This document shows, piece after piece, positions 14,645 to 23,363 of a stretch of 24,297 nucleotides of DNA (its first letter is position 1; each line of letters begins with the position of its first letter). The position numbers and the translations under genes are program-made. The notes under the pieces were generated by a model that saw nothing but the letters and a program-made list of their open reading frames with translations, was not told where the DNA came from and did not search any database. This DNA is from Candidatus Gottesmanbacteria bacterium CG_4_10_14_0_8_um_filter_37_24 (GTDB lineage: Bacteria > Patescibacteriota > Microgenomatia > 2-02-FULL-39-11): NCBI GenBank assembly GCA_002785215.1, contig PFMK01000015.1, forward strand, positions 1 to 24,297, given 5' to 3'.

Positions 14645-15253
14645 ATGAAGTACAAAATTAATCCGCATATTTTCTCTCATACTTACAAACGAATAAAACC
14701 GCTTATAAGGTCCAAAAAGACTATATCATTTTTTTCTCTTACCGCCACTTTTCTTTCTCTTTCATTCTTCGGTTTATTTGCGATAAGACCCGCCCTGATT
14801 ACAGCTGTTTCTTTGGTAAAAAGCGTCTCAGAACTTAAAGAAATAAATAATACATATGAAGCAAAAATAAACAGCATAATTAAAGCTCAGAATGAATATG
14901 AAAAAATCCGCGGAGCACTTCCTCTTATTGAGAAAGCCCTTCCTGTAAATCCTTCTTTCCCGAAAGTGGCAATTGGTCTTGAAGATTTTGCCAAAAAATC
15001 AACTATTGAAATCGAACAACTGCATATTGACAATGTATCCATATCTAACCTACCGCATACCGGAAAGCTACAGAGACTGGGGTATGCCTTGATTGTTTCC
15101 GGTGACTATGAGTCAATATCCAATTATATTTTGCATCTTCTCAACTGGATAAGAATTACCAGTATTGATTCTTTAAACTATTCTTCAGATAACAGCACTG
15201 ATAGCGCCAATTTAAGACTTACTATCAAAGGATATACATTCTATGAACCGTAA
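14645..15253 (+). CDS. pilO: PilO-like type IV pilus assembly protein
   Basis: A 202-aa protein with a basic N-terminal tail, one membrane helix (about 27-52), a coiled coil (about 55-85, ELKEINNTYEAKINSIIKAQNEYEKI) and a periplasmic-type domain (about 90-200). The stretch ALPVNPSFPKVAIGLEDFAKKSTIEIEQL is typical of PilO. It pairs with the preceding pilN-like gene in length, topology and position. Its last 11 bases overlap the next gene, so translation is probably coupled. Confidence 0.72.
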   Translation: MKYKINPHIFSHTYKRIKPLIRSKKTISFFSLTATFLSLSFFGLFAIRPALITAVSLVKSVSELKEINNTYEAKINSIIKAQNEYEKIRGALPLIEKALPVNPSFPKVAIGLEDFAKKSTIEIEQLHIDNVSISNLPHTGKLQRLGYALIVSGDYESISNYILHLLNWIRITSIDSLNYSSDNSTDSANLRLTIKGYTFYEP

Positions 15254-15431
15254 AGAACTTACAATATTGTCTATTATCACCTTTATTACCGTCACTGTCT
15301 GGATTATTTTAGGGATATACCATACTAAAATTAATTCATCAATTGAGGGAATTCAACTTAAAAACACCACACCGTTGACAGCCTCATTTGACAATGACAT
15401 AATCAAAGAGCTCGAAAAGCGAGAGGAGTAG
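15243..15431 (+). CDS. small single-pass membrane protein in the pil operon
   Basis: A 62-aa product with a short N-terminal tail, one hydrophobic helix (about 7-27, LTILSIITFITVTVWIILGIY) and an outward-facing tail ending in a charged KELEKREE. The ATG overlaps the end of pilO and the stop is 6 bp before the next gene, so it sits tightly inside the operon. I recognise no family. Position suggests a pilus-assembly accessory protein, perhaps in the place of PilP, but this is inference from context only. Confidence 0.65.
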   Translation: MNRKELTILSIITFITVTVWIILGIYHTKINSSIEGIQLKNTTPLTASFDNDIIKELEKREE

Positions 15432-15437
15432 ATCCTA

Positions 15438-16898
15438 ATGTATCGAAAAAGTAAAAAAATCCCGTCACTTATCGTTTTCCTTTTTATCATCATAGGTATC
15501 ATATCGGTCTTATATTTCGATGAAAGAACTAAAGCACTGATATTTCCTTCAAAATTAAATCCTCAATCTTTGGATATCCATTTTACCAATATTACCGATA
15601 GCTCATTTACCATCTCCTGGTTTACCTCAAATGGTACTATTGGTACTGCTGAAATTTCTGATGGATCTACGAAAAGTAAATTTCTGGATAATCTTGATTC
15701 AGATAACATTTCCAGGAAAAGAAAAACACACTATATTACCACCCGAAACCTAAAAGAAAATACCAACTACACGGTGAAAATATCCGATGGAGACAATTAT
15801 TGTATTGATAATTCAAACTGCTCCAGCTATACCATAAAAACCACCAATAAACTTTTAACCTCATTTGAAATGTCGCCCGCCAGAGGCATAATTGTAGATA
15901 AAGACGGCTTTCCTATATCTGGAGCTATCGTCTACCTTATTGTAAGTGACAGCCTCCCTCTGTCCAATATCACTGACAGTTCCGGATTATGGGTAGTTCC
16001 ATTTAATAATCTGAGAGCAAATAACCACTTGGACCGGCCGAATTTATCAGATAATGATATTATTCAACTTTTTGCCAAAGCTTCTGACAGCGAGATTGCC
16101 ACAGGAGTTATTGATGTGAAATCAATAAGACAGAATTTGGTTATTCCTGATATAAAAATCGGGAATTCATACAATTTTATTGATCTTATTGCCAAAAAAG
16201 ATTTACTTGCTTCAAGCATGAACCAAAGAATTCTTGGGGTAAAAACTCAACTTGACGGGAATCCAAATACCTTTTCTCAACAAACTGATACTTATACCAA
16301 TCCTTCACTAGATATTCTCTTTCCAAAACATGACGATGATTTCACACCTGACGACAAACCAAGACTCAGGGGAATAGGCAAACCGGGGAGCAGTCTTCTT
16401 ATCACGGTAAACTCATCTACTCCCCAAACCGGTAGTGTGATTGTAGCTGCTGACGGTACTTGGGTCTGGCGCCCGACACAAGCCTTGGAACCCGGTATAC
16501 ATTATATAAGTATTCAGGGATACGATGAAAATGGCAAAACTATCACCATTAAACGTAAGTTTATTGTTTTAAAAAGTGGAGAAAGCGTGTTGGGAGAATC
16601 AACTCCCTCAGCATCCCTTACACCTTCCCCTTCTCCTACAATCTCCACCATAACTCCCACACTTTCTCCTACTGTTAATCCCTCACCCACGCCAGTTATC
16701 AGCATTACCCCAACTCCTACATCTATTTCAACCCCAACAACGACTCTCACTTCCACACCTAGCCAAACTCCGACCTCCATTCCTACTCCTACGTCACAAA
16801 ATGCTCCCCGAACGGGAAATACTACATCAACAATGGTGCTTATAGTAGGAAGTGCTTCTTTACTTCTTGTGGGAATTAAACTTCTTCTGTTCTCGTAA
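15438..16898 (+). CDS. surface protein with FN3/Ig-like domains, Pro/Thr stalk and two membrane segments
   Basis: A 486-aa protein. It has an N-terminal membrane helix (about 8-27), then a fibronectin type III-like domain (about 40-137, with SSFTISWFTS and LKENTNYTVKISD) containing Cys122/Cys128. A carboxypeptidase-regulatory/Ig-like domain follows (about 145-240, GIIVDKDGFPISGAIVYLI). Next is a bacterial Ig-like domain (about 290-378, GSVIVAADGTWVWRPTQALEPG), then VLGE and a Ser/Thr/Pro stalk (about 388-455). The end is APRTG (456-460), a hydrophobic helix (465-485) and FS. The tail resembles a sortase signal but has Ala in place of Leu and no basic end. A strong AGGAG-type ribosome-binding site sits 10 nt upstream. 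As the last gene of the pilN-pilO operon it is likely a pilus-associated or surface adhesin. The function is inferred. Confidence 0.72.
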   Translation: MYRKSKKIPSLIVFLFIIIGIISVLYFDERTKALIFPSKLNPQSLDIHFTNITDSSFTISWFTSNGTIGTAEISDGSTKSKFLDNLDSDNISRKRKTHYITTRNLKENTNYTVKISDGDNYCIDNSNCSSYTIKTTNKLLTSFEMSPARGIIVDKDGFPISGAIVYLIVSDSLPLSNITDSSGLWVVPFNNLRANNHLDRPNLSDNDIIQLFAKASDSEIATGVIDVKSIRQNLVIPDIKIGNSYNFIDLIAKKDLLASSMNQRILGVKTQLDGNPNTFSQQTDTYTNPSLDILFPKHDDDFTPDDKPRLRGIGKPGSSLLITVNSSTPQTGSVIVAADGTWVWRPTQALEPGIHYISIQGYDENGKTITIKRKFIVLKSGESVLGESTPSASLTPSPSPTISTITPTLSPTVNPSPTPVISITPTPTSISTPTTTLTSTPSQTPTSIPTPTSQNAPRTGNTTSTMVLIVGSASLLLVGIKLLLFS

Positions 16899-16900
16899 AT

Positions 16901-16926
16901 CTTGAAAAGCAAAGCTTTTTCTCAAG
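16901..16926. terminator. hairpin between convergent surface-protein and LCP genes
   Basis: CTTGA ... TCAAG (outer) and AAAGC-AAA-GCTTT (inner) with a 3-nt bulge. The inner stem is followed by a T-run on the plus strand and, by symmetry, A/T-rich sequence on the minus. It overlaps the LCP stop codon and could end both transcripts. Confidence 0.5.
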
Positions 16927-18016
16927 GAAACATCTTGCAGCTGGTATCCTTTATATTACATAAGATATATTCCTGTATCTCTTTGAAGTCACCGGTTCTT
17001 GGAACCAGAACCCAAGCTCCGTCATATTCCCATGCCGGAGGATTAACCAAAAAACCTTTCTGATTTTTCTCTTTATCTCCTGTATCCAAGACCAAATTCT
17101 TCACACCTTTATCTGACAGATCCATAAAGGCTTTAGCGAAAGAAATTTTTTCAGACCAATCCATATCTGTAACCACCGTCTCATCAAATAGGTTTAATAG
17201 TTTTTTTACCATATCTCTATCTTTCCACATCCCTGTTTTAAGTATTCTATCTTTTAAGGCCATTATCACCTGTTGCTGTCTTTTGTTTCTGGAAAAATCG
17301 TTCCCCTCGTCACCTTCCGCATGACGACTGCGGACATATTTTAAAGCTTTCTCTCCATCCATATGCTGCAGACCGGCATCAAAATGTAATTTCTCGAAAC
17401 GACAGGTAAAAGTCGGATCCCCTCCACAAAAATCGTCTTCTTTTCCTGCAATCGGATACAAGTCATCCTCAAAGACTTGCTCCACGTTCACGTCAATCCC
17501 TCCTACCACATCAATCATCTTTTTAAACCCCGAAAAATCAATAATTGCGGCATAATGCACTGGTTGGTTGATAACTTCTTCGACTGTTGATTTAACCAAA
17601 ATAAGACCTCCGTTTTGTTTTTTTTCTTCTCCATAATGATAGGCAGAATTTATTTTGTCCTCCAAACTTGGTATCCATAAATCGCGGGGAATAGATAAAA
17701 TTACCCCGTCATGATTTTTCGTATCCAAGCTTAAAAAAATTATTGTATCAGTCAAATCAGCTCCTTCATGATTACCGCCACCTATCCCTAAAATAATCAG
17801 GTTTGTTCTATCCTGGTATTGTTTAAGCGACAGTTTTCCATGCATCAAAAAGTCAAAAGCAAATTTTAGTGAGATATTATTTTGCCGGGAAAAATTATAG
17901 ATTGGAAGAAATAACCTGACAATATAAATGAAAAGCGCAATTAAACAAACCACCAGTATAGCGGTTTTAATAAAAGGCAAATATTTAATTAATTTTCTTT
18001 TAGTTACTTGCGGCAT
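16922..18016 (-). CDS. LytR-CpsA-Psr (LCP) family cell-wall glycopolymer ligase
   Basis: A 364-aa protein with one N-terminal membrane helix (about 17-37) and an extracytoplasmic LCP domain (about 70-260). LCP enzymes transfer lipid-linked glycopolymers onto peptidoglycan. Family motifs are DLTDTIIFLSLD (87-98), the active-site region ILSIPRDLWIP (106-116, Arg111/Asp112), the YVRSRH motif (227-232) and DFSRNKRQQQ (240-249). I chose the ATG at 18016, with GGGAGA about 9 nt upstream, over a TTG at 18022. The start lies inside the 3' end of tpiA (17-nt overlap), so the two are co-transcribed. Which polymer it attaches is unknown. Confidence 0.9.
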   Translation of the reverse strand: MPQVTKRKLIKYLPFIKTAILVVCLIALFIYIVRLFLPIYNFSRQNNISLKFAFDFLMHGKLSLKQYQDRTNLIILGIGGGNHEGADLTDTIIFLSLDTKNHDGVILSIPRDLWIPSLEDKINSAYHYGEEKKQNGGLILVKSTVEEVINQPVHYAAIIDFSGFKKMIDVVGGIDVNVEQVFEDDLYPIAGKEDDFCGGDPTFTCRFEKLHFDAGLQHMDGEKALKYVRSRHAEGDEGNDFSRNKRQQQVIMALKDRILKTGMWKDRDMVKKLLNLFDETVVTDMDWSEKISFAKAFMDLSDKGVKNLVLDTGDKEKNQKGFLVNPPAWEYDGAWVLVPRTGDFKEIQEYILCNIKDTSCKMFP

Positions 18017-18689
18017 TAACAATCATCTCCCAGAAGGAATTCGGGTCAAGACTGGCATTTCCGGGCAATACACCGTCAATTTCTTTCTGCGTCAGAAAAT
18101 TACAGATGTTGTCTTTATTCACGCTTCCTCCATAAATAACTATATGTACCTTGTTATCATTTTTAATCTTTCTTGCAACTTCATTTGCATTCAGCGGAGT
18201 TTCAGTCTTTCCGGTACCTATTGCCCAAATCGGTTCATAAGCTATTATTGTCACATCAGGAGGGATTTCTGCTTTATTATTGGAAACACAAAAAATTGTT
18301 TTTAATCCCGCCGAAAATCCCATTTGTGTTTTTTCTCTCAACATATCCTCATCTTCATGAAAATATATTCTCCTTTCTGAATGGCCAATAATTACATATT
18401 CTGCAAATTCAGAAACCATTATGGCTGACACCTCTCCCGTATAGGCTCCATTTGAATACGGGGAAATATCCTGCGCTCCCACTTTGAATGGTAATTGATA
18501 AGATGTTATTTGTTGTTTTACGAGGGGAATATGTATATATGTTGAACAGATTACAATTTCGAAATCAGCCAAATTTTTTAGTTTTCTTTCTATGAATAAC
18601 TGCGAAACAGATTTAAACCAAGTAATAATCTCCGAAGTGTCTTTGTTAGATTTCCAATTGGCAATTATATATTTCTTGGCTTGTTTCAT
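18000..18689 (-). CDS. tpiA: triosephosphate isomerase
   Basis: A 229-aa glycolytic enzyme interconverting dihydroxyacetone phosphate and glyceraldehyde 3-phosphate. Catalytic residues are visible: Asn11 and Lys13 in IANWKSN, His103 in VIIGHSERR, Glu152 in IAYEPIWAIGTGK and the phosphate loop YGGSV (186-190). It is shorter than the usual 245-255 aa. The common GGASL near the C-terminus is GNASL here. The start at 18689 gives the classical N-terminus; a longer in-frame reading to 18746 would run into the divergent uvrD gene. A TATAAT at 18714-18719 (minus strand) is the likely -10. Confidence 0.95.
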   Translation of the reverse strand: MKQAKKYIIANWKSNKDTSEIITWFKSVSQLFIERKLKNLADFEIVICSTYIHIPLVKQQITSYQLPFKVGAQDISPYSNGAYTGEVSAIMVSEFAEYVIIGHSERRIYFHEDEDMLREKTQMGFSAGLKTIFCVSNNKAEIPPDVTIIAYEPIWAIGTGKTETPLNANEVARKIKNDNKVHIVIYGGSVNKDNICNFLTQKEIDGVLPGNASLDPNSFWEMIVNAASN

Positions 18690-18694
18690 AAAAA

Positions 18695-18718
18695 ATAATA
18701 ACAAAATTGTGTTATTAT
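18695..18718. promoter_or_regulatory. palindrome between divergent tpiA and uvrD
   Basis: ATAATAACA, 6-nt centre, TGTTATTAT: a perfect 9-bp dyad in a 45-bp divergent spacer, overlapping the candidate tpiA -10. A shared operator is possible. The AT-rich setting means part of the symmetry could be chance. Confidence 0.4.
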
Positions 18719-18734
18719 AACTAATTATTGTAAC

Positions 18735-20576
18735 ATGTCTTCTCACTTACTTAAACATCTAAACGCTGCGCAAAAAAATGCATGTATATGCACTGACGGG
18801 CCGATCGTTATTCTTGCCGGTGCCGGGTCAGGAAAGACCAGAGTCCTCATTTATAAAGTGGCACATCTAATCTTAGAAAAAAATATTTCTCCTGACAATA
18901 TCCTTATGGTAACGTTCACCAATAAGGCTGCAAATGAAATGAAAGAAAGAATCTCAAAATTGATTTTGTCCAATCAAAAAGATCATTGTGCCCAGTTACC
19001 TCATGCTGGTACGTTTCATTCATTTTGCGCTAAATTATTACGCAAAGAAGGGAAACATATAAGCATACTTCCAAATTTTGTTATCTATGATCAACAAGAT
19101 CAAAAGGATGCGATCAAAGAAGCAATGGCGAGACTCGATTTTGATAATAAATTTAGTCCCGCCTCATTTGCCATAACCATTTCACAGGCAAAAAATGAAC
19201 TTATTTCATCCACAGAATACCCTCAATATGCTTATGGTTATTTTCAGAAGGAAGCTTCTAAAGTATATTTGGAATACCAAAAAATACTACGGGAAAATAA
19301 TGCTCTTGATTTCGATGATTTACTGTCAGAAACTGTAAAATTATTCCTTCATCATGAAGAAGTGATACATTACTATCAAAATAAATATCGATATATCCTT
19401 ATAGACGAATACCAGGATACTAATCATGCTCAATACACGCTTAGTAAACTTCTTGCTAAAAAACATAAAAATATCTGTGTTGTAGGTGATGCTTCACAGA
19501 GTATTTATAGCTGGAGAGGAGCCGATTTCAAAAATATCAATAATTTCAAAAGGGATTATCCCACATATCAGGAATTCCATCTTGAACAAAACTATAGATC
19601 CACTCAGATTATACTGGATGCTTCCTTCAATATCATATCCAATAACAAGATGCACCCTGTCCTGAAACTATGGACAGAAAAACCTAACGGCGAACCTATT
19701 ACCATACACCAAACCAGAAATGAATTAAATGAGGCTGATTTTGTAATAAATAGGATTCAAGAAATAAGGTATGAATCGCCAAAAACAAAATATTCTGATT
19801 TTGCCGTTCTTTACCGAATTAATGCTCAAAGCAGGGTAATCGAAGAAGCCCTCCTGCATTATGGAATTCCTTATATACTGGTTGGTGGCGTCAGGTTTTA
19901 CGAAAGAAAAGAGGTTAAAGATATTATCTCTTATCTGCGTCTTTTAGCCAACCCATCAGACAAAATATCTTACAGAAGAGCTGAAAAAATCGGTAAGAAA
20001 AGACTGGAAAAATTTCTTGTATTCCAAAATGAGTTTCAAAAAAAACTATCCAAAAATAACATCACTACACTGGATATCCTGGATATGACTCTTGAAATAA
20101 CTTCTTATCTTGATAAGTATAATCCGGATAACCCTGAAGACCAAAACAGGTTGGAGAACATCAAAGAAATGCGTTCGGTTGCCACCCAATTTCCCCATCT
20201 CATACAATTTTTAGAAAATATATCTCTCGTGGAGATGGAATATCTACCAGATATTTCTTCCAATCGAGATATTAAAAAGGATGCAATAACTCTTATGACT
20301 ATGCATGCTGCAAAGGGACTGGAATTTAATACTGTTTTCATGATTGGGATGGAAGAGGGACTTTTCCCGCATTCAAGATCTCTTTTTGATGCGTCTGAAC
20401 TCGAAGAAGAGAGAAGATTATGTTACGTAGGTATGACTAGGGCGAAAGAAAGATTATTGCTCACTCATGCAAGACAACGTTTGTTTTTTGGACAAAAGAA
20501 TACTAACCAGATTTCCAGATTTATCATGGAAATTCCCGAACACCTGACGCTATTTACAAAAAACGATCATATTTAG
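18735..20576 (+). CDS. uvrD: UvrD/PcrA-type superfamily 1 DNA helicase
   Basis: A 613-aa 3'-to-5' helicase of the UvrD/PcrA/Rep group, acting in nucleotide excision repair and replication restart. Motifs in order: Q motif LNAAQKNA (9-16); Walker A GAGSGKT (29-35); Ia TFTNKAANEM (60-69); II IDEYQD (223-228); III VVGDASQSIYSWRGAD (249-264); IV LEQNYRST (283-290); V TMHAAKGLEF (522-531); VI EEERRLCYVGMTRAKERL (557-574). It is roughly 100 aa shorter than typical UvrD. The 2B region after VGGVRFYERKEVKD is reduced, and the C-terminal extension and Tudor-like domain that bind RNA polymerase are missing. PcrA is an equally valid name. Confidence 0.93.
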   Translation: MSSHLLKHLNAAQKNACICTDGPIVILAGAGSGKTRVLIYKVAHLILEKNISPDNILMVTFTNKAANEMKERISKLILSNQKDHCAQLPHAGTFHSFCAKLLRKEGKHISILPNFVIYDQQDQKDAIKEAMARLDFDNKFSPASFAITISQAKNELISSTEYPQYAYGYFQKEASKVYLEYQKILRENNALDFDDLLSETVKLFLHHEEVIHYYQNKYRYILIDEYQDTNHAQYTLSKLLAKKHKNICVVGDASQSIYSWRGADFKNINNFKRDYPTYQEFHLEQNYRSTQIILDASFNIISNNKMHPVLKLWTEKPNGEPITIHQTRNELNEADFVINRIQEIRYESPKTKYSDFAVLYRINAQSRVIEEALLHYGIPYILVGGVRFYERKEVKDIISYLRLLANPSDKISYRRAEKIGKKRLEKFLVFQNEFQKKLSKNNITTLDILDMTLEITSYLDKYNPDNPEDQNRLENIKEMRSVATQFPHLIQFLENISLVEMEYLPDISSNRDIKKDAITLMTMHAAKGLEFNTVFMIGMEEGLFPHSRSLFDASELEEERRLCYVGMTRAKERLLLTHARQRLFFGQKNTNQISRFIMEIPEHLTLFTKNDHI

Positions 20577-20671
20577 CCCTGCATGATATTCATTTTATTT
20601 TTTCCTATCATACTTATAAATATGTTAGCATGTATTTATCCGCTTTAACAAAATACGAGAAATAACGATTT

Positions 20672-21724
20672 ATGAAAAATGATGAGATAAAATCTGTGGA
20701 TAAAAAAGACAAAAATAGATTTGACCAAATTGCTCCCCATCCGCTACAAAGTTGGGAATGGGGAGAATTCAGAAAAAAAACAGGCATTGAAGTGATCAGA
20801 TTAGGAAGATATCAGAATGAAAAACTAATAGAAATTGCTCAACTTACCATTCATCAAATCCCTTTTACAAAAAATACCATCGGTTATCTGCCAAAAAGTA
20901 GCTTACCAAGCCGGAATATGCTTCTTTCTCTCTCTGAAATAGGCAAAAAATATGAATGCATATTTATCAAGCTTGAACCAAATTTGTCTATTTCCGATAT
21001 AGGTAAGTCGAGAGATGATATTTTCACCTACTCGGATCTCCCCATTTATCCTTCTCCCCATCCCCTTTTTACAAAATATACTTTCCAGCTCGATTTGACC
21101 CTTGATGAAAATGGTCTACTTGCCAAAATGCACCCGAAAACAAGATACAACATAAAAATCGCAAAAAAACACGGTGTTATTGTCTCTGAAGACAATTCAG
21201 AAGAAGCTTTCCAAGATTATCTAAAGCTGACAGAAGAAACTGCCGTCAGACAAAAATTTTACGCTCATGACAGGAAATATCATATATTGATGTGGGAGAC
21301 TCTCAAGAATGCAAAAATTGCCCATCTTCTTGTAGCAAGCTTGAAAGAAAGTAAAGAAGAGCACATTCTGACAACTTGGATCGTATTTTTGTTTAATAAT
21401 ATTCTCTATTATCCCTATGGAGCTTCAAGCAACAAGTACAGAAATGTTATGGCGTCAAACCTGATGATGTGGGAAACAATCCGTTTTGGAAAAAGTCATG
21501 GTGCGAAGTTATTTGATATGTGGGGAGCATTGGGACCGAATCCTTCTTCGGAAGATCAATGGTTCGGCTTTCATCGATTCAAACAGGGTTATGGTCCTAA
21601 ACATGTTGAATTTATTGGAAGTTATGATCTTATTATAAACAAAAATCTATATAAATTGTATAACCTGACTTACCGCTTACGAGATATTTTTCTAAGAATA
21701 AAAGCAAATATCCGCAATATTTAA
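20672..21724 (+). CDS. FemAB/FemX-type aminoacyltransferase (peptidoglycan bridge)
   Basis: A 350-aa protein of the FemAB family, whose members use aminoacyl-tRNA to add amino acids to the peptide of lipid II. Two GNAT-like halves are visible. The first contains HPLQSWEWGEFRKKTG (23-38), typical of the family start. The second contains the KTRYNIKIAKKHGV motif (156-169), LYYPYGASSNKYRN (245-258), ASNLMMWETI (261-270) and FHRFKQGYGPKHVEFIG (300-316). No coiled-coil tRNA-binding insertion is obvious. It leads a three-gene unit (spacers 20 and 17 bp) with a membrane glycosyltransferase and a second FemAB-like gene. The amino acid and acceptor are unknown. Confidence 0.85.
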   Translation: MKNDEIKSVDKKDKNRFDQIAPHPLQSWEWGEFRKKTGIEVIRLGRYQNEKLIEIAQLTIHQIPFTKNTIGYLPKSSLPSRNMLLSLSEIGKKYECIFIKLEPNLSISDIGKSRDDIFTYSDLPIYPSPHPLFTKYTFQLDLTLDENGLLAKMHPKTRYNIKIAKKHGVIVSEDNSEEAFQDYLKLTEETAVRQKFYAHDRKYHILMWETLKNAKIAHLLVASLKESKEEHILTTWIVFLFNNILYYPYGASSNKYRNVMASNLMMWETIRFGKSHGAKLFDMWGALGPNPSSEDQWFGFHRFKQGYGPKHVEFIGSYDLIINKNLYKLYNLTYRLRDIFLRIKANIRNI

Positions 21725-21744
21725 AATATTTCCCGAAAATATTA

Positions 21745-23346
21745 ATGCTTGATTTAAATACTTATCTAGAGAACATTACATCTTTTCTAAGACTCAATAG
21801 GAACTACTTAATTGCTCTTTTGGTTATTACACTTACTACTTACATAAATATTTTACCTAATAAGCTTTTTTATGATGATGAAGAACTCATATATAAAAAT
21901 GTATACGTACAAAATCTCTCCTTCCTGCCTAAATACTTTACTGAAAATATGATTGCCGGAGCTGGTAAAACCAGCAATATGTACAGGCCAATTCTTCTGA
22001 CTTCTTTTGCTGTCGATCATTTATCATGGGGAAACACAGCTCTTGGTTATCATTTCACCAGCATATTTTTGCATGCGTTAAACAGTGTATTGATTTTCAC
22101 CATATTACTTGTCTTATTTAAAAACCAGTTCATGGCTTTTCTGAGTTCATTATTTTTCATTGTCCATCCTATTCAAAGCGAATCCATAGCTTACGCATCA
22201 GGCAGAACGGACCCGCTTTATTCTTTTTTTCTCTTATCTGCCATTCTCCTGTTTATTTCCATCCTGGCTGATAAAATAACTTATCGATTCAAGTATTACC
22301 TTGCTCTATCGTTTTTTATCCTGAGCCTTCTCTCAAAAGAAACCGCTGTCATTCTGCCTTTAATCCTTATTCTTGTCTATTTTACATATATCAGGAAGAA
22401 AGAAATCGATCTTTATCACCTTCTCAAAATATCTTTTCCGTTTTTTCTGATTGATTTTTTCTATGTCTTCTTAAGACTGACCATCCTGAACTTTTCCAAT
22501 ACTCTGAATTTTTACCCTGCTTCAAATACATATAGTTCCAGTCTATTAGTCAGATTTTACACTTTTTCCAATGTATTTTTTACATATCTTTCAATACTCA
22601 TATATCCGAAGGAATTAATCATGTTTAGAAATGTGCCTATAATTAACTCGCCTCTCTATCCTTCAGTTTTCGCATTTATTTTAATTGCTATCGTTGTTAC
22701 TTTTTTATCTTTCAAAATTTGGCGGAAAAATAAAATTTTCCTTTTTTCTATCCTCTGGTTTCTCATAACCATACTACCTGTCTCAGGAATCATACCTATA
22801 AATAATATCCTGGCTGAACATTACCTTTACCTGCCTTCTATATCTTTCTTCTTGCCGGGAGCCTATCTTCTGACTCTACTTTGGAAAAAATGTACAAACA
22901 TGTTTCAAAAATCATTTCTGGTTATTCCATTAACCTGTCTTTTTATTATACTGACTTCAAGAACCATATTACGAAATTTTGACTGGCATGACCCGATTAC
23001 TTTTTATACCATGAGTTTAGTTCAATCTCCCTGGCAGATTCCCATGAGACATAATTTGGCCATGGCCTATTCTGAAAACGGGCAATCTGAACTGGCAATA
23101 AATGAGTATAAAAAAATAATTGCTACCAACGATATCTATCCCCATACCCACCACAACCTTGCCAATATCTATAAAGAAATAGGCAAGAATAAAGAAGCTG
23201 AGGAAGAATATCGTAAGGCTATATCCCTGGATCCAAACTTCCAATTCAGCTATTATGGCCTGGCTGATTTATATAATAAAATGGGTGAACAGGAAAAACT
23301 GGACGAAATCACGACCAAAATCCAAATGTTATTTAAGAATAATTAA
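21745..23346 (+). CDS. GT-C membrane glycosyltransferase with C-terminal TPR repeats (TMTC/DUF1736-like)
   Basis: A 533-aa polytopic membrane protein with roughly ten hydrophobic helices in the first 420 residues. The first extracytoplasmic loop has the acidic motif FYDDEELIYKN (42-52), the place where GT-C enzymes carry their catalytic Asp/Glu. HPIQSESIAYASGRTDPL and LSKETAVILPL match the TMTC group (DUF1736), which transfer sugar, such as mannose, from a lipid carrier to proteins. The last 105 residues contain about three TPR units (433-466, 467-500, 501-533) that may bind the protein acceptor. Lying between two FemAB-like genes, it may act on a cell-wall or surface-protein substrate. Donor and acceptor are not known. 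Confidence 0.8.
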   Translation: MLDLNTYLENITSFLRLNRNYLIALLVITLTTYINILPNKLFYDDEELIYKNVYVQNLSFLPKYFTENMIAGAGKTSNMYRPILLTSFAVDHLSWGNTALGYHFTSIFLHALNSVLIFTILLVLFKNQFMAFLSSLFFIVHPIQSESIAYASGRTDPLYSFFLLSAILLFISILADKITYRFKYYLALSFFILSLLSKETAVILPLILILVYFTYIRKKEIDLYHLLKISFPFFLIDFFYVFLRLTILNFSNTLNFYPASNTYSSSLLVRFYTFSNVFFTYLSILIYPKELIMFRNVPIINSPLYPSVFAFILIAIVVTFLSFKIWRKNKIFLFSILWFLITILPVSGIIPINNILAEHYLYLPSISFFLPGAYLLTLLWKKCTNMFQKSFLVIPLTCLFIILTSRTILRNFDWHDPITFYTMSLVQSPWQIPMRHNLAMAYSENGQSELAINEYKKIIATNDIYPHTHHNLANIYKEIGKNKEAEEEYRKAISLDPNFQFSYYGLADLYNKMGEQEKLDEITTKIQMLFKNN

Positions 23347-23363
23347 GGTTATTTTTGCTTGTT

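Noticed and set aside
16611..16800. Tandem DNA repeat or minisatellite in the Pro/Thr-rich region
   Set aside because: The period is irregular and explained by the amino-acid bias of the stalk; no exact repeat unit is seen.
16514..16912. 132-aa minus-strand reading frame rich in Gly/Val
   Set aside because: It is the mirror of the Pro/Thr-rich stalk codons (ACT/CCT repeats read backwards give Val/Gly) and overlaps a well-supported gene.
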